From the NCBI GenBank assembly GCA_030528965.1, contig JAUMXS010000050.1, positions 2,901 through 9,145 on the forward strand: a stretch of 6,245 nt of DNA. Reading direction: 5' to 3'. This document shows, in pieces, positions 1-6,001 of the stretch. Within the stretch, counting starts at the first letter, position 1. Every line of letters starts with the position of its first letter. Made by a program: the position numbers and the translations under genes. The notes beneath the pieces were generated by a model. The model made no database searches. It was not told where the DNA came from and saw only the letters and a list, made by a program, of their open reading frames with translations. The stretch is from Eubacteriales bacterium. GTDB lineage: Bacteria > Bacillota > Clostridia > Oscillospirales > Oscillospiraceae.

Positions 1-122
1 ACGCCGATTTCCCTTGCAATATCCTCCGCGCTGCACCCGCTCGCACGCATTTCCTCGATTTTCTTGCGCTCGAACAGGTTGAGGTCGGAGCCTTTTCTGC
101 GAATCTCAGCTCTCACTTCCAT
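1..122 (-). CDS. Small helix-turn-helix protein, N-terminal part (cut by window edge)
   Basis: The first 40 residues are visible, starting at an ATG at 122-120 and running off the left edge. The segment from about residue 14 (LNLFERKKIEEMRASGCSAE) continuing into DIAREIG has the pattern of a helix-turn-helix: one helix, a turn at SGCS, then a recognition-type helix. Similar patterns occur in resolvase tails, IS-element transposases and small regulators, so DNA binding is likely but the family cannot be decided from 40 residues. An AGGAG lies 10 bases before the ATG, slightly far but usable; a GTG three codons upstream is the alternative start but sits too close to that site. The gene begins only 34 bases after the T-tract of a strong terminator on the same strand, which leaves little room for its own promoter. 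Gene presence is fairly sure; function is open. Confidence 0.65.
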   Translation of the reverse strand, partial: MEVRAEIRRKGSDLNLFERKKIEEMRASGCSAEDIAREIG

Positions 123-156
123 ATCTTTCACACTCCTGTTCCTTGTTTCTGGACAT

Positions 157-200
157 AAAAAAAGAATTGCAAGAAAGAGTTTAATCTCTTCTTGCAATTC
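157..200 (-). terminator. Intrinsic terminator of the five-gene minus-strand run
   Basis: A stem of 15 base pairs with one bulged A (GAATTGCAAGAA arm at 164 onward pairing with TTCTTGCAATTC ending at 200) encloses a short A/T loop. On the minus strand the stem is followed at once by seven T residues (A run at 157-163 on the plus strand). This is the textbook form of a Rho-independent terminator for transcripts coming from the DUF1294 side. It is A/T-rich in the stem but long. No T-tract follows on the plus strand side (ATTTTAC only), so it is read as one-directional. Confidence 0.88.
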
Positions 201-350
201 ATTTTACAGGGCGCGCCCATTCCGGGCAAATTTCGGTCTTTGTCATGTTTTATCGGACTTCACACGATAAAACATCCCGTTCAGGCCGTCTTTGCCCGGA
301 TGAACACAGGGGTGTGCCGGGGTCTTCTTCCTTATCGCAGTACGTACTCT
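201..350. other. 3' non-coding region between DUF1294 stop and terminator
   Basis: This stretch holds no gene that I can support. It would form the 3' untranslated part of the DUF1294 transcript. It is rich in symmetric sequence: a 10-bp perfect palindrome GGGCGCGCCC at 209-218, nested inverted repeats at 221-300, and another 10-bp perfect palindrome AGTACGTACT at 339-348 only two bases past the DUF1294 stop. The frame of DUF1294 stays open for about 36 codons after its TAA, which is not unusual by chance in GC-rich DNA. Confidence 0.5.
221..300. repeat. Nested inverted repeats, possible structured RNA or operator
   Basis: The outer arms are TCCGGGCAAA (221-230) and TTTGCCCGGA (291-300), a perfect 10-bp match. 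Inside them lie the arms ATGTTTTATCG (245-255) and CGATAAAACAT (265-275), a perfect 11-bp match with a 9-base loop. The bases between the two pairs of arms do not pair well, so the whole would fold as two stacked stems joined by an internal loop. Neither strand has a T-tract after the stems, so this is not a simple terminator. It could be a folded 3' RNA end, a protein binding site, or a small mobile or recombination remnant; the sequence does not decide. Confidence 0.7.
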
Positions 351-650
351 TTACAGCACTCGAACCAGAAGGATCGCCAACGCGATCTGCAGGACCAGGA
401 TCATGGGGAACCCGATCACAAAAGTCTTATGTTTGGTCTTGTGACGGAACGTATACATGCCCAGAATGCCGCCCAGACTTCCGCCGATCAGGGCCATCAG
501 AAACAACGTTGCCTCCGGAACCCGTCTCGAACCACGTTTGGACAGCAGTTTATCGATGCCCATGACCGCAAGCTCGACCAGATTGATGATAAGAAGCCAT
601 ATCCACAGGATATAAATCGGATGTTCCCGAACCATTTCCCACAAACTCAT
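351..650 (-). CDS. DUF1294 family small membrane protein
   Basis: The product has 99 residues and matches the DUF1294 pattern: an N-terminal membrane helix (about 11-33) containing NLVELAVMGIDK, then the RRVPEATLFLMALIGGSLGG segment with a second helix (about 46-66), the motif MYTFRHKTKHKTF (about 65-77), and a final helix (about 78-98). The family is found across bacteria as short inner-membrane proteins and has no established biochemical role. The start at 650 was chosen because its ATG overlaps the YgiQ stop as ATGA (647-650) and has GAGAGGTG 7 bases upstream; a longer in-frame start at 710 would lie deep inside ygiQ and adds an uncharacteristic charged, Cys-containing leader. Expression should depend on translation of ygiQ. 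The TAA stop is at 351-353 and transcription ends at the 157-200 terminator. Confidence 0.88.
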   Translation of the reverse strand: MSLWEMVREHPIYILWIWLLIINLVELAVMGIDKLLSKRGSRRVPEATLFLMALIGGSLGGILGMYTFRHKTKHKTFVIGFPMILVLQIALAILLVRVL

Positions 651-2482
651 TTTTGCACACCTCTCCGTTTTTTCTTTGCAGCGCCAGTCCTCTCCGGGTG
701 AACAAGACAAATTTTCCCGTAGCCGATAAGATCTTCCCGACCGGCTTCGCGCAGCGCTTCCAGCACAACACGCCGGTTCCGCGGATCACGATACTGCAGC
801 AGCGCCCGCTGCATGGTCTTTTCTCTGACAGTTCTGGGCACATACACCGGCTCCATCGTCATCGGATCAAGACCGGTATAATACATGCAGGTACTCAATG
901 TACCCGGTGTCGGATAAAAATCCTGGACCTGTTCGGGATACAGCCCCCGCTGATGCAGATATTCCGCCAGCGTCACAGCATCCTGCAGTGTACAGCCCGG
1001 ATGTGAACTCATGAGATACGGCACAACATACTGTTCCAGGCCGTCCTCCTGATTGAGTCTGCGGTACCGAGCCAGGAACTTTTCATAAACCTCCACATGA
1101 GGTTTTCCCATCCGATCCAGCACAGAATTCACACAATGCTCCGGAGCCACTTTCAGATGCCCCGAAATATGATATTGCACGAGTTCCCGGAAAAATGCTC
1201 CGTTGGTATCGCAAAGCATATAGTCAAAACGCACACCGCTTCGCACGAAAACCTTTTTCACCCCGGGAATAGCCCGTAAACGCCGCAAAAGCTGCAGGTA
1301 ATCGCTGTGATCGGCGTCCAGCTTCTTACAGGGTTCCGGCACGAGACAGCGTCTTTCACGACACATGCCCCGTTCCTGCTGTCCCCGGCAGGACGGACGT
1401 CGGAAATTGGCCGTTGGGCCGCCCACATCCGATACATAACCCTTCCAGAGCGGGTGGCCGGTCATGGCCTCCACTTCGCGTATCACGCTCTCATGGCTGC
1501 GGCTTGTCACCATGCGTCCCTGATGGAACGCCAGCGAACAGAATGAACAGCCGCCAAAACAGCCGCGGTTATGAATGACGGAAAACCGCACTTCATCAAT
1601 GGCAGGCACACCGCCCGCCGCGTCATACATCGGATGAGGCTCCCTCGTGTAAGGAAGTGCCGCGACCGCGTCAAGTTCCTCCCTGCCAAGCGGCATGGCC
1701 GGTGGATTTACGACCAGATACTTTCCGCCGTGCGCCTGTGCCAGACATTTTCCGACCACGGGATCATGCTCCGCATGTTCCATCCGCGCAGCCTCGGCAT
1801 AGCGCCGACGGCTTTCGCGCACCACCTCAAACGAGGGCAGGATCTCCGCTTCCAGAGGCGGGGCATCCATCATGCAGGCCGTACCTCTCACATTGGTGAT
1901 CTCAGTCACCGGCACCTTTTTCTTCAGAAGTGCGGCGATCTCCCGCGTAGCCCGTTCGCCCATGCCATAGACCAGAAGATCCGCCTGCGCATCAAATAAA
2001 ATCGAACGGCGGACAGCATCATCCCAGTAATCATAATGCGCAAAACGCCGAAGTGACGCCTCCAGTGAGCCGATCACGATCGGAAGCCCCGGGAAGGCCT
2101 CCCGGACACGATTGCTGTAGACGATCACCGCGCGGTCGGGCCGCAGCCCCATCTTTTTACCCGGCGAATAAAAGTCTTCCCGCCGGCGTTTTTTTGCGGC
2201 TGTATAGTGCGCAACCATGCTGTCCAGATTACCCGCTCCGATGAGCGCACCCAGACGCGGTCGTCCCATTGCGGCAAATGCCTCGGCAGACCGCCAGTCC
2301 GGCTGAGCAAGGACCGCTACACGGTAGCCCTCCGCTTCCAGCACGCGTCCTATTACCGCCGTGCCAAACGAGGGATGATCCACATAGGCGTCGCCCGTGA
2401 TGAGCAGAAAATCATACCACCACCAGCCACGTTCCCTCATTTCCTCAACGGAAACAGGCAAAAACTCTCCGGATGTGCTCAT
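647..2482 (-). CDS. ygiQ: YgiQ family radical SAM protein
   Basis: The product has 611 residues, shorter than the roughly 740 of Escherichia coli YgiQ but typical of Gram-positive versions. The N-terminal part carries the family signature LLITGDAYVDHPSFGTAVIG (about 27-46) and a cobalamin-binding-like alpha/beta region. The radical SAM core follows, with the cluster motif CFGGCSFC giving Cys308, Cys312 and Cys315 (CX3CX2C), which binds a 4Fe-4S cluster and cleaves S-adenosylmethionine. A GGPTAN motif (354-359) precedes a second cysteine group, Cys365, Cys374, Cys379 and Cys385, also seen in the family. The C-terminal part (about 515-595, QDFYPTPGTLSTCMYYTGLD) is the DUF3362-type tail. The substrate of YgiQ is not known. 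The start is firm: AGGAG lies 8 bases upstream and the ATG overlaps the stop of the GH1-like gene as ATGA. The downstream overlap with the DUF1294 gene is the same. Confidence 0.96.
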   Translation of the reverse strand: MSTSGEFLPVSVEEMRERGWWWYDFLLITGDAYVDHPSFGTAVIGRVLEAEGYRVAVLAQPDWRSAEAFAAMGRPRLGALIGAGNLDSMVAHYTAAKKRRREDFYSPGKKMGLRPDRAVIVYSNRVREAFPGLPIVIGSLEASLRRFAHYDYWDDAVRRSILFDAQADLLVYGMGERATREIAALLKKKVPVTEITNVRGTACMMDAPPLEAEILPSFEVVRESRRRYAEAARMEHAEHDPVVGKCLAQAHGGKYLVVNPPAMPLGREELDAVAALPYTREPHPMYDAAGGVPAIDEVRFSVIHNRGCFGGCSFCSLAFHQGRMVTSRSHESVIREVEAMTGHPLWKGYVSDVGGPTANFRRPSCRGQQERGMCRERRCLVPEPCKKLDADHSDYLQLLRRLRAIPGVKKVFVRSGVRFDYMLCDTNGAFFRELVQYHISGHLKVAPEHCVNSVLDRMGKPHVEVYEKFLARYRRLNQEDGLEQYVVPYLMSSHPGCTLQDAVTLAEYLHQRGLYPEQVQDFYPTPGTLSTCMYYTGLDPMTMEPVYVPRTVREKTMQRALLQYRDPRNRRVVLEALREAGREDLIGYGKICLVHPERTGAAKKKRRGVQK

Positions 2483-3678
2483 TGCGGATACTCCTGACCG
2501 GCCACATAGTTCTGATACATTTCCTCTGACAGGCCCTTTTCTTCGATAAGCTCCGCAAAAAAGCTGCCGCTTCGCAGAAGCATACGGTCTCCGTTCTCAT
2601 CCGTTCCCGCCAAACCGCAGGCATTGTTTTCCTCTTTTCCGTCAAACAAGCCCTGATAATACACCCGTGCAACAGGCAGACCGGAGGCCGAAAGCACCTC
2701 CAAATGTTCGGAAATAAACCGCGCCCGGGATACATCCCGGGAATCGGCAATGCTGATTCCGGTTATGTAGATCGGCATATCCCCGACCACATCCAAAGCA
2801 TCCCGGCAGCACTTCCCTATGCCGGAAGCGTTGATCTCACGACCCAGATCATCCCGACGGGCATGAAGGACGCCCGTATTTCCGCCCCATGTAAACATCC
2901 CACCGTAGTTCACGCCCAGGAAATCGCAATAAGTCCCGGGACGGATACGCTGAGGAGCTCTCATAGGCAAGGTGAAATGTCCGGTCGCCATTGCGGAAAG
3001 CGGCTGTTTATGAAACCATTTCTCCACGTTCTTTGTTCCTCCGGCACGGACAAACTCCATGCGGTGAGAAACCCGGAACATATACATCTGCAGGCTGAAA
3101 CCGACTTTTGTATCGGAAAAGCCCAGTCCCCGCCGCAAATCATGGATCAGCTTGTAAGCCCGGATATGCGCCGTGGCCATCACGGACATGACGTGAGACG
3201 CGGACATCATCGCACGCACCCGATGCGCCTGCGACCGTTCGTCGGATAAAAAGGCATGCATAGCATATGCATTGGGCTCGATGAAGGTAATATACTCGCA
3301 TACAAGGTGTCCGATCTCCCGAACGACCCGTTCTATGTACAGAAGCCAGGCGCGAATATTATCCGCGTTCTCCCAGCCGCCCTTTTTCAAAAACCAGTCA
3401 GGCGGCGTGTCCCGGTCAAAACGGAGCAGCGGCAGGATATGCAGTCCCCGCAGGAGCAGGATCTCCTCGCGAAGGTCATCCAGTGCGTTCCGGTCAAACA
3501 GACTCTCCTCCGGCTCCAAACGGGCCCAAGACACATCCAGGCAGCAGGTTTTAACGCCCAGCTCACGCATGAGCAGGACGTCCTCCCGCCAGTTTCCTTC
3601 AACATCCGGCTTCTCCCGGACGCCGGCAGAAGCGCCAACGCCCAGGAGCATATCGGGATCCAAAACAAATCGACTCAT
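2479..3678 (-). CDS. Divergent glycoside hydrolase family 1-like protein, probably lacking retaining hydrolase activity
   Basis: The 399-residue product follows the GH1 TIM-barrel pattern in order (numbers from the ATG): NWREDVLLMRELGV then SWARLEP (about 29-56), PPDWFLKKGGW (92-102), ITFIEPNAYA (130-139), DFLGVNYGGMFTW (252-264), IYITGISIAD (303-312), and a C-terminal R-ARFISEHLE block. The acid/base glutamate in the TFNEP motif is kept as Glu134, but the preceding Asn is Ile133. The nucleophile Glu of IYITENGIAD is Gly307. The Arg before SISW is Cys46, and the barrel His of the HWD/HFD motif is absent. The final WSLxDNFEW motif is reduced to YYQGLFDGKEEN. No signal peptide is visible, so it is likely cytoplasmic. 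It may bind rather than cleave a sugar, or have another function. The ATG at 3678 is preferred over a GTG at 3696 because of AAAGGA 9 bases upstream. Its stop overlaps the ygiQ start. Confidence 0.85.
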   Translation of the reverse strand: MSRFVLDPDMLLGVGASAGVREKPDVEGNWREDVLLMRELGVKTCCLDVSWARLEPEESLFDRNALDDLREEILLLRGLHILPLLRFDRDTPPDWFLKKGGWENADNIRAWLLYIERVVREIGHLVCEYITFIEPNAYAMHAFLSDERSQAHRVRAMMSASHVMSVMATAHIRAYKLIHDLRRGLGFSDTKVGFSLQMYMFRVSHRMEFVRAGGTKNVEKWFHKQPLSAMATGHFTLPMRAPQRIRPGTYCDFLGVNYGGMFTWGGNTGVLHARRDDLGREINASGIGKCCRDALDVVGDMPIYITGISIADSRDVSRARFISEHLEVLSASGLPVARVYYQGLFDGKEENNACGLAGTDENGDRMLLRSGSFFAELIEEKGLSEEMYQNYVAGQEYPQ

Positions 3679-3687
3679 ATGCGCTCG

Positions 3688-3693
3688 TCCTTT
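3688..3693 (-). promoter_or_regulatory. Ribosome binding site deciding the GH1-like start
   Basis: AAAGGA on the minus strand lies 9 bases before the ATG at 3678-3676. The competing in-frame GTG at 3696-3694 overlaps the position of this site and has no good site of its own, so the shorter protein beginning MSRFVLDP is preferred. Confidence 0.65.
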
Positions 3694-3712
3694 CACTGAG
3701 CCGGAGGGCGCC

Positions 3713-3733
3713 TGCGCGGATCACTTCCGCGCA
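3713..3733 (-). repeat. Hairpin over the tktC stop codon
   Basis: TGCGCGGA (3713-3720) and TCCGCGCA (3726-3733) form a perfect 8-bp, GC-rich stem around a 5-base loop. The loop contains the TGA stop of the transketolase C-terminal subunit (3723-3721). No T-tract follows on the minus strand, so it is not a canonical terminator. Its place, between the transketolase pair and the three coupled downstream genes, fits an RNA stability or partial attenuation element, which is inference. Confidence 0.6.
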
Positions 3734-4656
3734 AGGACCCTTTCAATCCCGGCGACGACACCGTCGGTGTCAACGCCGTACTTTTTCAGCAGGTCGTTAT
3801 AGGGAGCGGACTCCGTAAAGGTATCCTGGATCCCCACAAATTCGGTCGGGACACCGGCGCCGCCCCAGGCCAGGACCTCGGACACCGCGCTGCCCATTCC
3901 GCCGTAAATGTTATGCTCTTCGGCGCAGACGATCGCGCCGGTCTCCTTCGCACAGCGAAGGATCAGTTCCTTATCAATGGGCTTGATGGAATACATATCC
4001 ACCACGCGAACGGAAATACCCTTTTCCGCAAAGCGTTCCGCCGCTTCCATCGCTTTGTGGACGATCAGTCCGCAGGCAATAACGGTCACATCCGTACCGT
4101 CGCGCACGATGCGGCCGCGGCCCATCTCAAACTCCGTATCTTCGGTATAAAGATCGGGATAAACATCGCGGCTCAGACGGAGATAGAACGGTCCGGGGGT
4201 CGCAGCGGCATACCGCACGGCCCAGCGGGTCGCAGCGGCATCTGCCGGAACGATAACGCGCATATTCGGCAGCGCGCGCATAATCGCGATATCTTCGATG
4301 GCATGGTGAGATGCGCCGTCAAAGGTTGCGCTCATGCCGCCGTAAGCTCCGCCCAGCTTGACATTCAGATTGCCGTAGCAGATCTGCGCACGGATCGAAA
4401 TGAGACCCAGCGTAGACAGGAAGGCAGTGAACGTATTGACAAAGGGGATCTTGCCGGCTGCGGCCAAACCGGCCGCCGTGGAGACCATATTCGATTCAGC
4501 AATGCCCATATCGAAGAAACGATCGGGGTAGGCCTTTCCGAATTTTCCGCTGCGCGTTGAACCGGAGAGGTCGGCGTCCAGTGCCACAACATTCACATTC
4601 TCTGCGCCGAGCTCCAGAAGAGCATCGCCGTATACATCACGGATCGCTTTTGCCAT
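3721..4656 (-). CDS. Transketolase, C-terminal subunit
   Basis: The product has 311 residues, the normal size for the C-terminal half of a split transketolase. It joins the N-terminal subunit to transfer two-carbon ketol units in the non-oxidative pentose phosphate pathway (EC 2.2.1.1). The pyrimidine-binding domain covers about residues 3-165: ALDADLSGS (25-33), and FDMGIAESNM (48-57) with Glu54 as the expected glutamate that activates thiamine diphosphate. GGMSATFDGASHHAIEDIA (106-124) is the usual substrate and cofactor loop. The C-terminal transketolase domain follows from about 180, with VVDMYSIKPID (218-228) and EEHNIYGGMGSAVSE (246-260). The start is firm: the ATG shares one base with the TAA of the N-terminal gene (TAATG), and GGAGGTGA lies 6 bases upstream. 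Related C-terminal subunits of 1-deoxyxylulose phosphate synthase are an alternative, but the separate N-terminal partner fits transketolase. Confidence 0.95.
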   Translation of the reverse strand: MAKAIRDVYGDALLELGAENVNVVALDADLSGSTRSGKFGKAYPDRFFDMGIAESNMVSTAAGLAAAGKIPFVNTFTAFLSTLGLISIRAQICYGNLNVKLGGAYGGMSATFDGASHHAIEDIAIMRALPNMRVIVPADAAATRWAVRYAAATPGPFYLRLSRDVYPDLYTEDTEFEMGRGRIVRDGTDVTVIACGLIVHKAMEAAERFAEKGISVRVVDMYSIKPIDKELILRCAKETGAIVCAEEHNIYGGMGSAVSEVLAWGGAGVPTEFVGIQDTFTESAPYNDLLKKYGVDTDGVVAGIERVLARK

Positions 4657-5477
4657 TACTGCTCACCTCCCAGTTCTTTCATGGCTAGAGCAAAGGTTTC
4701 CTCATCGATGGCCTGTCCGTGCCATGCGGGAACATATTCCATAACGGATACGCCTTTGCCTTTGACGGTATCCGCGATGATCACGCTGGGGCCCTCTTTC
4801 CAGGCTTCAGCCGCCTCGAGGCAGCCGTACAGTGCCGAAAGATTATGACCGTTGCAGCGGAACACATTCCAGCCGAAAGCGCTCCAGCGGGCACACAGAT
4901 CCATAAAATCGCCCGTCTGACTATCCAGACGGAGTTTATTCCAGTCCACGATCGCGGTAAGGTTGGAAAGGCCGAAACGGGCACTGGAAGCAGCCGCTTC
5001 CCAGACCGCGCCTTCGTCCAGTTCACCGTCGCCCAGAATGGCATATACGCGGGCAGGAGAACCGTTGAGGCGCAGAGCCAGCGCCATGCCCTCTGCCGCA
5101 CCGAGGCCGATGCCCAGAGGTCCCGCAGGCATCTCTACACCGGGCGTGCTGTTGCAGGGATGGCCCTGCAGCTCGCTGTCGATCCGGCGCAGGGTGGAAA
5201 GACTTCCCTTCGGAAGGATGCCCTTCTCGATCAGGTTGCAGTAAAGCATAGGCGCTGCATGACCCTTGCAGAGCACCAGACGATCACGATCGGGATCATC
5301 CAGATTGTCAGCGGATATATTCATCTTCTCCTGGTACAGCAGTGTCAGGATCTCACAGACGGACAAACTGCCGCCGGGGTGTCCGGACTGGACGCCATGG
5401 ATAGCGGTCAGCGACTCGACCCGGAAGCGTCGGCAAAGTTCCGTCAGCTCCCGGATTCTCTCGGGCGTTAAAGACAT
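4656..5477 (-). CDS. Transketolase, N-terminal subunit
   Basis: The product has 273 residues, the normal size for the thiamine diphosphate-binding half of a split transketolase. Visible motifs are SGHPGGSLS (31-39, His33), KGHAAPMLY (71-79), the GDG of the diphosphate and Mg2+ binding motif (149-151, ILGDGELDEG), and the DWNKLRLD end of that motif (178-185, Asn180 as the metal ligand). The tail has VKGKGVSVMEYVPAWHG (238-254), typical of the family. The start at 5477 was chosen for its strong GGGAGG 6 bases upstream and because the protein then begins as the family does (MSLTPERIRELTELCRRF). An in-frame ATG at 5612 would add 45 low-complexity residues with no good binding site. It is the first gene of the run, with a promoter about 165 bases upstream. 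Confidence 0.95.
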   Translation of the reverse strand: MSLTPERIRELTELCRRFRVESLTAIHGVQSGHPGGSLSVCEILTLLYQEKMNISADNLDDPDRDRLVLCKGHAAPMLYCNLIEKGILPKGSLSTLRRIDSELQGHPCNSTPGVEMPAGPLGIGLGAAEGMALALRLNGSPARVYAILGDGELDEGAVWEAAASSARFGLSNLTAIVDWNKLRLDSQTGDFMDLCARWSAFGWNVFRCNGHNLSALYGCLEAAEAWKEGPSVIIADTVKGKGVSVMEYVPAWHGQAIDEETFALAMKELGGEQ

Positions 5478-5635
5478 ATCGTTCCTCCCATCATTACCTT
5501 TCCCCCGTGCGCGGAGACACTTTTCACCCCGCGCGCAGAGGCCTGTATCCGGTGCCGAAATTCCCGGCCCCCGGACATCGTGTTTCCGGATTTTCTCCCC
5601 TCCGGTCCTCATTTCCGCAGGAAAACCACAATTTT
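5478..5635 (-). other. Long GC-rich leader of the transketolase run
   Basis: About 155-160 bases separate the predicted transcription start from the tktN start codon. The leader contains a GC-rich hairpin, GCGCGG/CCGCGC (5509-5514 and 5529-5534, 14-base loop), and several short CCGG symmetries. I see no T-tract, no terminator and no consensus of a riboswitch that I can recognise; in particular it does not look like the thiamine diphosphate riboswitch core. The GGGAGG at 5484-5489 is the ribosome binding site of tktN. Confidence 0.45.
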
Positions 5636-5641
5636 CCCTCT

Positions 5642-5676
5642 ATTATAGTATACTACAATCCACTCTTTATCGTCAA
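5642..5676 (-). promoter_or_regulatory. Sigma-A type promoter of the tktN-tktC-GH1-ygiQ-DUF1294 run
   Basis: On the minus strand TTGACG (5676-5671) is followed after 18 bases by TATACT (5652-5647), overlapping a further TATAAT (5647-5642) just downstream. The first pair has near-consensus sequence and acceptable spacing; the second lacks a well-placed -35. The area is A/T-rich within a GC-rich surrounding. It points toward tktN. Confidence 0.75.
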
Positions 5677-5689
5677 GGAAAGACGGTAA

Positions 5690-5880
5690 TTTCCAAACAC
5701 TCTCCGCATGCTTGCCGCAGCCGCCCCGCGCACCGCTCCTTCCCCTTGTTTTTCTCTTTCCGGATCGGGCTTTTTCCCTCCTATTATGCCCGTAAAAGCA
5801 CCGTTTCATTGACCCCGCGGCTCTTTTACGGGAAAAGAAACCAGCACCGTACCGTTCCGTTTGCGCAGGGAATAAACTTC
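5690..5880. other. Divergent intergenic stretch between the two promoters
   Basis: No gene is supported here. The stretch is C- and T-rich on the plus strand and open frames in it are short, arginine-rich and without ribosome binding sites. Apart from the inverted repeat at 5789-5832, I see nothing. Confidence 0.5.
5789..5832. repeat. 10-bp inverted repeat between divergent promoters
   Basis: CCCGTAAAAG (5789-5798) and CTTTTACGGG (5823-5832) are perfect inverted copies separated by 24 bases. The element lies about 113 bases upstream of the tkt -35 and about 48 bases upstream of the pncB -35. Neither strand has a following T-tract, so it is not an intrinsic terminator. It could be a regulator binding site (two half sites) or a DNA hairpin; no regulator can be named. 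Confidence 0.65.
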
Positions 5881-5909
5881 TTGCATTTAAAAGAACAAAT
5901 GGTTATAAT
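5881..5909 (+). promoter_or_regulatory. Sigma-A type promoter of the nicotinate phosphoribosyltransferase gene
   Basis: TTGCAT (5881-5886) and a perfect TATAAT (5904-5909) are spaced by exactly 17 bases. The expected transcript start near 5916 gives a leader of about 86 bases. Confidence 0.85.
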
Positions 5910-5913
5910 AATC

Positions 5914-5960
5914 GTTAAACCTAAAATTGCCGAAAAAGTGTTTAAACTGGCAAATTGCCA
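5914..5960 (+). repeat. Short repeats in the pncB leader
   Basis: Two imperfect copies of a GTT(T)AAAC...AAATTGCC pattern follow each other (from about 5914 and from 5940). The second contains the palindrome GTTTAAAC (5940-5947) and the inverted repeat TGGCA-AAT-TGCCA (5948-5960). The position just after the promoter would suit a repressor site or a small leader hairpin. I cannot link it to a known NAD regulator or riboswitch. Confidence 0.4.
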
Positions 5961-6001
5961 AATCTCGGGCATCTTTGTTCCGAATCAACTGGAGGCTCAA
6001 A

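Noticed and set aside
106..156. Tiny 16-codon frame starting at an ATG right after the terminator T-tract
   Set aside because: No ribosome binding site before it and it only overlaps the helix-turn-helix start in another frame; a leader peptide cannot be supported.
243..350. Possible continuation of DUF1294 past its TAA (about 36 open codons)
   Set aside because: The family ends after the last membrane helix, the stop is TAA followed by A, and an open run of this length is expected by chance fairly often.
3272..3802. Serine- and arginine-rich open frame on the plus strand
   Set aside because: Low-complexity antisense shadow across the GH1-like gene and the tktC end.
3913..4560. Open frame of 215 codons on the plus strand
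   Set aside because: Antisense shadow of the transketolase C-terminal gene, whose motifs are clear.
2073..5293. Shared 13-base string CGATCACGATCGG in ygiQ and tktN
   Set aside because: Both lie in coding sequence and are explained by Ile-Val-Ile and Asp-Arg-Asp type codons; no other sign of a dispersed repeat.
4719..5471. Long open frame of 250 codons on the plus strand
   Set aside because: It lies fully antisense to the transketolase N-terminal gene, has no recognisable motifs and no ribosome binding site; such frames are common opposite GC-rich genes.
5478..5612. In-frame N-terminal extension of tktN from an ATG at 5612
   Set aside because: Poor ribosome binding site and non-family sequence, while 5477 has GGGAGG at ideal spacing.
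5609..5809. Open frame of 66 codons on the minus strand upstream of tktN
   Set aside because: It runs through the tkt promoter, is rich in Arg and Lys and has no family resemblance.
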